From: Nitrosomonadaceae bacterium
Lineage (GTDB): Bacteria > Pseudomonadota > Gammaproteobacteria > Burkholderiales > Nitrosomonadaceae
DNA length: 43,880 nt
Direction: 5' to 3'
Assembly (NCBI GenBank): GCA_919902515.1
Contig: CAKKRD010000011.1
Coordinates: 1 to 43,880 of the forward strand
A program made the position numbers and the translations under genes. Below are positions 27,096-34,142 of the stretch, piece by piece. The number at the start of each line of letters is the position of its first letter. Position 1 is the first letter of the stretch. The notes under the pieces are model-generated. The model saw nothing but the letters and a program-made list of their open reading frames with translations. It was not told the origin of the DNA and did not search any database.

Positions 27096-29492
27096 ATGAA
27101 TTCTCTTACACTCAAGCAAATCGAACTGCCCATCGAAGGCATGACATGCGCAGCCTGCGCCGCACGGATCGAAAAAAATCTGAATAAACTGCCGGGCGTG
27201 CATGCGGCGGTCAATTTCGCCAATGAAAAAGTGCGGGTGGAACTCGATGCCGGCACCACGACCCAGCCCGAAGATCTGGTTCACTCGATCGAGCAGGCAG
27301 GTTTCCACGTCGTTCCCCAATCGGTGCAACTGCAAATCAGCGATATGACCTGCGCCGCGTGCAGCGGCCGGATCGAAAAAGCGCTGAACAAGCTCCCCGG
27401 TGTCACCGCCACGGTCAATCTGGCTACGGAGACAGCTCGCGCCAGTTTCAATCCAGGGATGGTAACGGTGGATGACCTGATTGCCGCTGTCGTGAAGGCG
27501 GGCTATGGCGCCAGTGAAATCAGCGATACCAGCCGCGCCGAGGAAAAAGCGCGACGGCTTGCTGCTTACCGGGCGGAACTGCGTGTGTTCTGGATTTCCG
27601 CTGCCCTCACCCTGCCGTTGCTGCTGCAGATGGGCGCAATGTTTTCGGGTGCGCATGACGACTTGCTGCCGCGCTGGCTGCAATGGCTGCTGGCGACACC
27701 GGTGCAGTTCTGGGTCGGCAAGCGCTTCTATGTCGCTGCATGGCACGCACTGCGCGGCGGCAGCGCCAACATGGATGTGCTGATCGCGCTCGGCACCAGC
27801 ATGGCATATCTTTTCAGCGCAGTGGTGACGATGTTGGCGCTGCAGCAGCATGTTTATTTCGAAGCCAGTGCCGCCATCATCACGCTGGTATTGCTGGGCA
27901 AACTGATGGAGGCGCGCGCCAAAGGCAAAACTTCGGTCGCTATCGAAGAACTGATCAGGCTGCAACCCCAAACCGCGCGGGTGGAACGCAACGGCGAGAT
28001 CATCGAAGTGGATGCGAGCACCCTCATGCTGGGCGATATTTTCATCGTGCGCCCGGGCGAGAATCTGCCAGTGGATGGCGTCGTCATTGGAGGAGCATCC
28101 AGCGTGAACGAAGCCATGCTGACCGGCGAAAGCCTGCCGGTCACCAAGCAGGCGGGAGCGAAAGTCTATGCCGCCACCATGAACCAGCAGGGTCTGCTCA
28201 AATGCCGCGCTACCGGCGTCGGCGCCCATACCCAGCTCGCGGCCATCATCCGGCTGGTGGAACAGGCGCAGGGTTCCAAGGCTCCGATCCAGCGCATGGC
28301 TGACACTATTTCGGCAGTATTCGTGCCGGTGGTGGTGGCCATCAGCGTGCTGACTCTGGCGCTCACCTGGTGGTTTGCGGGTGATTTTGTTCCGGCGTTG
28401 ATCAATGCTGTCGCAGTGCTGGTGATCGCCTGCCCCTGCGCATTGGGGTTGGCCACACCGACGGCGATCATGGTGGGCACGGGGCGCGGGGCGCAAACCG
28501 GCGTACTGGTGAAGAATGCCGCCGCTCTGGAACATGCAGAAAAAATCCAGGTGTTGATTGTAGACAAGACCGGCACCCTCACCGAAGGCAAACCAGCGGT
28601 GACTGATATCGTTGCGGTCGGATCAGCTAACGAGCATGACTTAATGCAAGTTGCCGCCACCCTGGAACAAGGCTCGGAACACCCTCTCGCAAAAGCGGTG
28701 CTGGAACGTGCCGCGGGTATGAACATTCACCCGGATGCAGTGAGTGATTTTTCCGCCATCGCCGGCAGCGGGATTACTGCCCGCATCGACGGCACCGAAT
28801 ACCTTCTGGGCTCACCAAAATTTCTAGGTAGTCGCGGTGCTGCAATTGATGCTGCGCGTATAGCTGTTCTTCAAGCTGCAGGCAAAACCGTCATCGCTGT
28901 AGCCGCCGTGATTAACGGCGTTCCTGAGGTTCTCGGCTACCTCGCCATCGCCGACCGCTTACGCAGCACATCTGCACAAGCGGTAAAGCGGCTGCAAGCC
29001 ATGGGTATCGAAGTGGTGATGCTGACCGGCGACAATCCCGCCACTGCTGCTGCCATTGCCAGGCAGGCAGGCATCACCAGCTATCGTGCCGAAGTGCTGC
29101 CGCAGGATAAAGCTGCCGCAGTGGAAAAAACCAAAGCGAGCGGCAAATTCACCGGCATGGTCGGCGATGGTATCAACGACGCGCCAGCGCTGGCTGCGGC
29201 CGACGTGAGTTTCGCCATCGGCGCAGGTTCAGATATAGCGATTGAAGCCGCCGATATCACCCTGATGCGCGATGATCTGATGAGCGCGGCTGATGCGATC
29301 TCGCTCTCGCGTGCAACGCTGGGCAAAATCCGCCAGAATCTTTTCTTCGCTTTCATCTACAACGTACTGGGTATCCCGCTGGCAGCAGCAGGATTGCTCA
29401 ATCCCGTGATTGCGGGCGCGGCAATGGCGATGAGTTCGGTGTCGGTGGTAAGCAACTCGTTGCTGCTGAAACGCTGGCAGGCGGGTTCCTGA
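27096..29492 (+). CDS. copA: Copper-exporting P1B-type ATPase
   Basis: A 798-residue Cu(I) efflux pump of the inner membrane. There are two N-terminal heavy-metal domains, GMTCAAC (Cys18, Cys21) and DMTCAAC (Cys86, Cys89); membrane metal site CPC at 446-448 ([13 protein letters not shown]); phosphorylation site Asp490 in DKTGTLTEG; the SEHPLAKAV histidine motif and [10 protein letters not shown] hinge. Eight membrane helices fit. The start ATG has no clear Shine-Dalgarno. A short inverted repeat (TGACC ... GGTCA, 27069-27093) ends just before it. A CopZ-like gene follows after a REP-like element. Confidence 0.95.
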   Translation: MNSLTLKQIELPIEGMTCAACAARIEKNLNKLPGVHAAVNFANEKVRVELDAGTTTQPEDLVHSIEQAGFHVVPQSVQLQISDMTCAACSGRIEKALNKLPGVTATVNLATETARASFNPGMVTVDDLIAAVVKAGYGASEISDTSRAEEKARRLAAYRAELRVFWISAALTLPLLLQMGAMFSGAHDDLLPRWLQWLLATPVQFWVGKRFYVAAWHALRGGSANMDVLIALGTSMAYLFSAVVTMLALQQHVYFEASAAIITLVLLGKLMEARAKGKTSVAIEELIRLQPQTARVERNGEIIEVDASTLMLGDIFIVRPGENLPVDGVVIGGASSVNEAMLTGESLPVTKQAGAKVYAATMNQQGLLKCRATGVGAHTQLAAIIRLVEQAQGSKAPIQRMADTISAVFVPVVVAISVLTLALTWWFAGDFVPALINAVAVLVIACPCALGLATPTAIMVGTGRGAQTGVLVKNAAALEHAEKIQVLIVDKTGTLTEGKPAVTDIVAVGSANEHDLMQVAATLEQGSEHPLAKAVLERAAGMNIHPDAVSDFSAIAGSGITARIDGTEYLLGSPKFLGSRGAAIDAARIAVLQAAGKTVIAVAAVINGVPEVLGYLAIADRLRSTSAQAVKRLQAMGIEVVMLTGDNPATAAAIARQAGITSYRAEVLPQDKAAAVEKTKASGKFTGMVGDGINDAPALAAADVSFAIGAGSDIAIEAADITLMRDDLMSAADAISLSRATLGKIRQNLFFAFIYNVLGIPLAAAGLLNPVIAGAAMAMSSVSVVSNSLLLKRWQAGS

Positions 29493-29509
29493 GGAAATGC
29501 AGATTAAAT

Positions 29510-29590
29510 CCGTTCGCATTGAGTTTATCGAAATGCTGCCATATAAATCAATATGTTCGCGAGGGCTTCGGCAGGCTCAGCCCGAACGGG
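29510..29590. repeat. REP-like bipartite inverted repeat
   Basis: Two diverged half-elements face each other: CCGTTCGCATTGAGTTTATC at the left, and GGCTTCGGCAGGCTCAGCCC followed by GAACGG at the right, separated by about 30 AT-rich bases. The right half closely resembles the dispersed 'TTCGACAGGCTCAG..CGAACGG' palindromic repeat common in proteobacterial genomes. It lies in the copA-copZ gap, where it could form an mRNA stem. Confidence 0.6.
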
Positions 29591-29647
29591 CTGGATAAAT
29601 CGGCGTTTCCTTAAGAAATCCAACTATCATTAAAAGGAGTAGAACAA

Positions 29648-29854
29648 ATGCAAATGACCGTGATCAACATCAAAGGCATGACCTGCATGGGTTGCGCCAG
29701 AAGTGTAAAAAATGTACTGGAAAGAATTCCCGGGGTAAGCGACGCGGATGTTTCGCTGGAGGATGCGCAAGTCACGATCCAGCATGACGCCGCAATAACC
29801 GGCATCGATCAGTTCAAACAAGCCATCAAGGACGCCGGTTTCGAAGCCGTTTAA
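29648..29854 (+). CDS. copZ: CopZ-like copper chaperone (HMA domain)
   Basis: The 68 residues are one ferredoxin-like heavy-metal-associated domain with metal site GMTCMGC (Cys13, Cys16) and the typical VKNVLERIPGVSDADVSLED. Such proteins hand Cu(I) to CopA; the position 155 bp after copA supports this. AAAAGGAG lies nine bases before the ATG. It is cytoplasmic. Mercury or zinc binding cannot be excluded from sequence, but the partner gene makes copper most likely. Confidence 0.9.
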   Translation: MQMTVINIKGMTCMGCARSVKNVLERIPGVSDADVSLEDAQVTIQHDAAITGIDQFKQAIKDAGFEAV

Positions 29855-29895
29855 TCCCCCGGTATCAGACCCCTGTTCATCTTCCCTCCTGCGCA

Positions 29896-30972
29896 ATGAA
29901 TCTGCATCTTCTCATTCCCTCCCTGTTCTGGCCGGGAGATTCCTTGCCGGAAATTTACCGCGACCTGCCGTTGCCCGCACTGGAAACCCTGCTGGCAAAA
30001 AGCTTGCGCACCGAGAATGACTCGCAAGGGGTTGAAGCGTGGCTGTGCCGCGCTTTCGACGTAACGAAACAACAGGACTGGCCGGTGGCGCCGCTCACGC
30101 TGCAGGCCGACAGCGCCGGGCAGATGACAGCAGAAAACCATTACTGGTTGCGCGCCGACCCGGTGCATCTGCGGCTCGAGCACAATCAGATCGTGCTGGC
30201 TGATAGTCAGATCTTCCGGATTACGGCAGAAGAAGCAAATCAGCTTGCCGATTTGCTTAACCGGCATTTCGCTGCAGATGGTTGCGATCCCCCGTCGTGC
30301 AATCCTGAGCCTGCCCGGCAGAAACCGGTCTTTCTGCCGCTGACTCCAGACCGCTGGTATTTGCGCGTAGCTGAAACACCCACTCTGCAAACTCATGCGC
30401 TCAGTGTAGCAGCCGGCAGAAATATCCATGTTCTCCTGCCATCCGGCGCGGACAGCATGCGCTGGCAAGGCCTCTTCAACGAAGTTCAGATGCTGCTGCA
30501 CGAGCATCCGCTCAACCAGGCACGGGAAGCGCGAGGTGAACTTGCCATTAACGGCATCTGGTTGTGGGGCGGTGGAATCATGCCGCAGTCACTCAACTGT
30601 CCCTATACCCAAGTATGGAGCAATGCTACTCTTCCCCGATCCCTGGCGCTGGCATGCGCTACGGATCATGCAGCACTTCCATCCACCGCAACCGCATGGC
30701 GTCAATCCGCCGTGGCCGGAAATCATCTGGTCGTCCTCGATGTGCTGCAAGAGAAAACCCAATACGATGACGCCTATGGCTGGCGCGAAAGCCTGAAGAA
30801 ACTAGAGCAGGACTGGTTCGCCCCTTTGCTGATAGCGTTAAAACAAGGCAGACTTGACCAACTGACCCTCACTGCCATTGACGAGCGTGGCAGCAAAAAT
30901 TTCACCATAACACGTGATGATTTATGGAAATTCTGGCGAGCAGCTAAACCGCTTGTGACTTATTCCGCTTGA
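29896..30972 (+). CDS. COG4255-like (RpfE-type) conserved hypothetical protein
   Basis: A 358-residue soluble protein opening MNLHLLIPSLFWPGDSLPEIY, with HYWLRADPVHLRLEHNQIVLAD and INGIWLWGGGIMPQ as conspicuous blocks. I associate this pattern with an uncharacterised family sometimes annotated 'regulatory protein RpfE type' or, misleadingly, 'phosphoglycerate mutase'; it lacks the obvious RHGE motif of histidine phosphatases. The start is an ATG 42 bp after the CopZ-like stop, so it may be in the same transcript. Its function is unknown. Confidence 0.7.
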   Translation: MNLHLLIPSLFWPGDSLPEIYRDLPLPALETLLAKSLRTENDSQGVEAWLCRAFDVTKQQDWPVAPLTLQADSAGQMTAENHYWLRADPVHLRLEHNQIVLADSQIFRITAEEANQLADLLNRHFAADGCDPPSCNPEPARQKPVFLPLTPDRWYLRVAETPTLQTHALSVAAGRNIHVLLPSGADSMRWQGLFNEVQMLLHEHPLNQAREARGELAINGIWLWGGGIMPQSLNCPYTQVWSNATLPRSLALACATDHAALPSTATAWRQSAVAGNHLVVLDVLQEKTQYDDAYGWRESLKKLEQDWFAPLLIALKQGRLDQLTLTAIDERGSKNFTITRDDLWKFWRAAKPLVTYSA

Positions 30973-30989
30973 GTATAGTGGTTGGCAGT

Positions 30990-31253
30990 TTACTCATAGT
31001 GAGACCACATTCTCAAAACTTTAACCACATGCTGCTCTTCCAAAACTTGATATACGAGGCGGTGTTGAATATTGATTCGCCGTGAATATGCCCCTGCCAA
31101 ATCGCCAACGAGTTTTTCATAGGGTGGCGGGTTCTGAAATGGGTTTTCTCCGAGAACACCTAATAAAATTAGCGTTTTTTCTTTTAGCCCTGCTGAGGCA
31201 AGCTTCTGCGCATCTTTTTGAGCAGCCTTTGTATAAATTAGCTGCCAAATCAC
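30990..31253 (-). CDS. yoeB: YoeB/Txe-type mRNA endonuclease toxin
   Basis: RelE-superfamily ribosome-dependent mRNA interferase. The start chosen is the GTG overlapping the antitoxin stop (GTGA), giving 87 residues beginning MIWQLIYTKAAQKDAQKL, the standard YoeB length; an ATG at 31274 would add seven residues. The diagnostic block PYEKLVGDLAGAYSRRINIQ and HRLVYQV is present, with catalytic His-Tyr near the C-terminus (MWSHYE). GGGG lies eight bases before the GTG. It converges with the COG4255-like gene. All expected catalytic positions appear intact. Confidence 0.92.
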   Translation of the reverse strand: MIWQLIYTKAAQKDAQKLASAGLKEKTLILLGVLGENPFQNPPPYEKLVGDLAGAYSRRINIQHRLVYQVLEEQHVVKVLRMWSHYE

Positions 31254-31492
31254 CAACTCAACCCCTTGGCGCACTCCTCCTCAGGACTCGACATGCCTTC
31301 CCGAATTGATTCACGCATACCAGGAATGGAAAGTAAATAGATGGTTTCTTGTATTGAGGCCCAGTCATCAGCCGAAACCAAAACGGCGTTATGCCGTTTC
31401 CCTGTAATAACAACCGGCTCGTGGTTTGTGGCTGCATCATCGATAAGACGATAAAGATTTGACCGAGCTTCGCTTGCTGTCAGCGTATGCAT
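31250..31492 (-). CDS. yefM: YefM/Phd-type antitoxin
   Basis: The 80 residues match YefM. The N-terminal DNA-binding part MHTLTASEARSNLYRLIDDA and the VVITGKRHNAVLVSADDWAS core are the family signature; the C-terminal MSSPEEECAKGLSW is the toxin-neutralising tail. Antitoxin precedes and overlaps toxin, the normal order. It should repress its own promoter with the toxin as co-repressor. Confidence 0.95.
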   Translation of the reverse strand: MHTLTASEARSNLYRLIDDAATNHEPVVITGKRHNAVLVSADDWASIQETIYLLSIPGMRESIREGMSSPEEECAKGLSW

Positions 31493-31520
31493 AATGCACC
31501 ATCCATTAAAGAAAAATGGT

Positions 31521-31549
31521 AGCGTACGCTATTGCGTACACATCGTCAA
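31521..31549 (-). promoter_or_regulatory. yefM-yoeB promoter with overlapping operator
   Basis: On the minus strand TTGACG (31549-31544), a 17-base spacer and TACGCT (31526-31521) form a sigma-70 promoter about 29 bases before the antitoxin ATG. The spacer carries the palindrome GTACGC-AATA-GCGTAC, comparable to the TGTACA-centred YefM operator half-sites, so binding would block the polymerase. Confidence 0.7.
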
Positions 31550-31560
31550 GGGGACTTCGG

Positions 31561-31609
31561 TACAGTCACAAATGCAGGCACACTTGTGATGGTGTGTAGA
31601 CAGACTGTA
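31561..31609. repeat. Nested inverted repeats between toxin-antitoxin promoter and mpl
   Basis: TACAGTC (31561) is matched by GACTGTA (31603-31609), and inside it TCACAA (31566) is matched by TTGTGA (31584-31589). It lies in the gap between the antitoxin promoter and the mpl stop. It could be a degenerate terminator, a small palindromic element or chance; no T-tract follows. Confidence 0.3.
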
Positions 31610-31655
31610 GTGGTTCGATTGGCATGTCTCTGCTTGTGGTGACGGCAACTAAAAA

Positions 31656-33014
31656 TCAGGCCGCAGCAGTCGCGCTCAATGCCTTGAGCAATTTCTCGTG
31701 GATGCCGCCGAAACCGCCGTTGCTCATGATGAGCACGTGGTCGCCAGGGTGGGTGGTGGCAGCAATGGCGGCAATCAATTGTTCCAGACTGTCATAGCCT
31801 GCGGCTTTGGCGCCAAGGGATTGCAATGCTTCTGCTGCATTCCATCCCAGATTGGCAGTGTAGCAGAATATCTGATCGGCGGCAGTGAGGCTGCCTGCCA
31901 GACTGTCCTTCCAGATGCCCATTTTCATGGTGTTGGAGCGAGGTTCCAGCACGGCAATAATGCGCGCTCCATTCACTTTATCGCGCAAACCTTGCAGTGT
32001 CGTGTGGATCGCCGTGGGATGATGAGCAAAATCGTCGTACACGGTGATGCCGTTGACCACGCCACGAACTTCCATGCGCCGCATGACGTTCTTGAACTGT
32101 GTCAGCGCCGCAATGCCTGTTTTGGTTGGAACACCAGCATGGCGGGCGGCAGCCAGCGCCGCCAGTGCATTCATGCGATTGTGCTCCCCCAGCAATTCCC
32201 AATGCAGGATGCCTTGGGATTCACCCCTGCAGGAAATGGCGACTCCACCATCAGTCAAGGTCTCTGCCTGCCAACCATCGGCTATTCCCACTTTTTCCAC
32301 CGGCGTCCAGCAACCTTTGGCCAGAACCCGCTGTAAACTCTGCTCCCGGCCATTGACAACGATCAGCCCATTACTTGGTATTATCCTTACAAATTGATGC
32401 AATTGCTGCTCAATAGCAGCAAGATCGGAGAAGATGTCGGCATGATCGAACTCCAGATTGTTGAGGATCACGGTCCTGGGGTGGTAATGCACAAACTTGG
32501 AGCGTTTGTCGAAGAAAGCAGTGTCGTACTCATCCGCTTCGATGACAAAGAAAGATGAGTCGCTGCCAAGTCTGGCCGATATGCCGAAGTTCTGGGGTAT
32601 CCCGCCAATCAGAAAACCCGGCTCCATCCCCGCATACGCAAGTATCCACGCCAACATCGAACTGGTAGTGGTCTTGCCGTGGGTGCCGGCAACTGCCAGC
32701 ACCCATTTGTCGCGCAATACATTTTCTGCGAGCCACTGTGGGCCGGAAATATAAGGCAGGTTGCGATCGAGGATTTCCTCCATCAGCGGGTTGCCGCGCG
32801 ATACCACGTTGCCAACCACGAATACATCAGGATTCAACCCGATCTGTTCCGAAGAATATCCTTCGATCAGATCAATCCCCTGGGATTCCAGTTGAGTGCT
32901 CATCGGCGGATAAACGCCGGCATCGCAGCCCGTGACTTTGTGCCCGGCCTCGCGTGCAATCGCCGCGATGCCGCCCATGAAAGTGCCGCAAACACCGAGA
33001 ATGTGGATATGCAA
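31656..33014 (-). CDS. mpl: UDP-N-acetylmuramate:L-Ala-gamma-D-Glu-meso-DAP ligase
   Basis: A 452-residue Mur-ligase family enzyme that recycles murein tripeptide onto UDP-MurNAc. The opening MHIHILGVCGTFMGGIAAIA is characteristic of Mpl (versus MurC), the ATP loop is AGTHGKTTTSSML, and VIEADEYDTAFFDKRSKF and GVYDDFAHHPTAI-type blocks (VNGITVYDDFAHHPTAIH) follow. It is cytoplasmic. Its presence implies peptidoglycan recycling. The phosphatase gene lies 80 bp upstream on the same strand. Confidence 0.96.
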   Translation of the reverse strand: MHIHILGVCGTFMGGIAAIAREAGHKVTGCDAGVYPPMSTQLESQGIDLIEGYSSEQIGLNPDVFVVGNVVSRGNPLMEEILDRNLPYISGPQWLAENVLRDKWVLAVAGTHGKTTTSSMLAWILAYAGMEPGFLIGGIPQNFGISARLGSDSSFFVIEADEYDTAFFDKRSKFVHYHPRTVILNNLEFDHADIFSDLAAIEQQLHQFVRIIPSNGLIVVNGREQSLQRVLAKGCWTPVEKVGIADGWQAETLTDGGVAISCRGESQGILHWELLGEHNRMNALAALAAARHAGVPTKTGIAALTQFKNVMRRMEVRGVVNGITVYDDFAHHPTAIHTTLQGLRDKVNGARIIAVLEPRSNTMKMGIWKDSLAGSLTAADQIFCYTANLGWNAAEALQSLGAKAAGYDSLEQLIAAIAATTHPGDHVLIMSNGGFGGIHEKLLKALSATAAA

Positions 33015-33094
33015 GATTCAGCTCCAGAATATGAAATACACTGCGCCCGGCAGGCATGGCCCGGTATAAAAATAATCAGCCTTGAGCGACGACA

Positions 33095-33730
33095 CTATGG
33101 GTCACCCGGCAAAGGATCCTGCAAGTGAGTCACATCACCCCAGAGCGGAAGCGACCAACGCCCACCAACCACGTAGACGAGACAATTGAAACCAGCGTTC
33201 GGCAGTGGAGCCGTGCGCGCACCATGCAACGGAAGCCCGCTGGCATGACGGTGCATTACATCCAGCACCCCGCCATGAGTCACCACCACCACAGTTTCCC
33301 CAGGAAATCGATCAGCAATAGCGGAAAAAGTCGTCATTACCCTGGCTATGAATTGTTGCGCATTCTCGCCGTCAGGGATCACGCAATCGGGATCGAATGT
33401 CCGGTAGCGGGTATAGATTTCCGGGTGCAGGACCCGCGCTTCGGCACGGATGAGTCCCTGCAGTATGCCGAGATTGCGCTCTCTGAGGCCCGGATCAAGA
33501 ATGACTCGATGATCGCTGCGGGCGGCGATGCGTTGCGCGGTTTCATGCGCACGACCCAGATCGCTGCTGTAAAGCGCGGCGAAGGTTTCGCCCGCAAGCC
33601 GTTGCGCCAAGGCTTCGGCCTGGGCGATACCGACGTCGCTGAGGGGACTGTCGAGATGCCCCTGGATACGGTTCTCCCGGTTCCATACGGTTTCGCCGTG
33701 GCGAAGCAAGATGATGCGGCTGACAGTCAT
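33095..33730 (-). CDS. Histidine phosphatase family protein
   Basis: The start is the ATG of MTVSRIILLRHGETVW, placing the catalytic RHGE at residues 10-13 as in the family; the open frame upstream adds 20 unlikely residues. It has 211 residues. The second catalytic His is in VVVVTHGGVLDVM; the phosphate pocket is completed by SSDLGRAHETAQ and LRERNLGILQG. It may be a broad phosphatase (phosphoglycerate mutase-like/CobC-like); the substrate cannot be told. A TATAAT hexamer (minus strand, 33763-33758) lies 28 bases before the start. Confidence 0.9.
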   Translation of the reverse strand: MTVSRIILLRHGETVWNRENRIQGHLDSPLSDVGIAQAEALAQRLAGETFAALYSSDLGRAHETAQRIAARSDHRVILDPGLRERNLGILQGLIRAEARVLHPEIYTRYRTFDPDCVIPDGENAQQFIARVMTTFSAIADRFPGETVVVVTHGGVLDVMHRHASGLPLHGARTAPLPNAGFNCLVYVVGGRWSLPLWGDVTHLQDPLPGDP

Positions 33731-34142
33731 CAGGATTATTTCAGAACAAATGACAGGATTATACTGCGTCCGGCACACCTTTCCTGTCATCGATATTCAG
33801 TGCCGGAATGGCCGTGCGCTCCTTTTTCACAAATCAGGCAGCGATGCTCAATCCCGTCGCCCCCCTTCTCGGCTGAAGACAATATACCCAGTCGATACCG
33901 GCGTCATCAAGGCTTGCATATGGTTTGTGCCCTGTTTTTTGTTACACTTACGACCTTGTTCGCCTATGCAGCATCGTCTAGCAGGCTGAGTGGCAGGCTC
34001 GATGCATGCCCCACTTTTCTGGAAGCCGACCGCGAAAGGATACATGCCGTCGTACTTCGATACCGGTAATGCGATATTTATAAACCTGAGAACGGTAATT
34101 CATCCGTGGCCGGATAGCCTTTTCAGGGCGAACATTCAAAAA
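33731..34142. other. Divergent intergenic region, phosphatase/lptD
   Basis: There is no credible gene in these 412 bases. For the minus-strand phosphatase a TATAAT lies at 33758-33763 with no good -35. For lptD an extended -10, TGTTACACT (33940-33948), follows a T-run, again with a weak -35; its transcript would have a leader of about 190 bases. The lptD frame is open back to 33990, but the extra codons look non-coding. Confidence 0.45.

Noticed and set aside
27068-27099. TTGACC before copA as a -35 element
   Set aside because: The corresponding -10 would fall on the start codon, so it cannot drive this gene with a normal leader.
27054-28535. 493-codon minus-strand frame opposite copA
   Set aside because: Long only because of the GC-rich codon usage of copA; the composition (very high His/Gln/Arg) is typical of an antisense shadow.
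33125-34069. 314-codon plus-strand frame opposite the histidine phosphatase
   Set aside because: Antisense to a protein with intact catalytic motifs; no recognisable domain.
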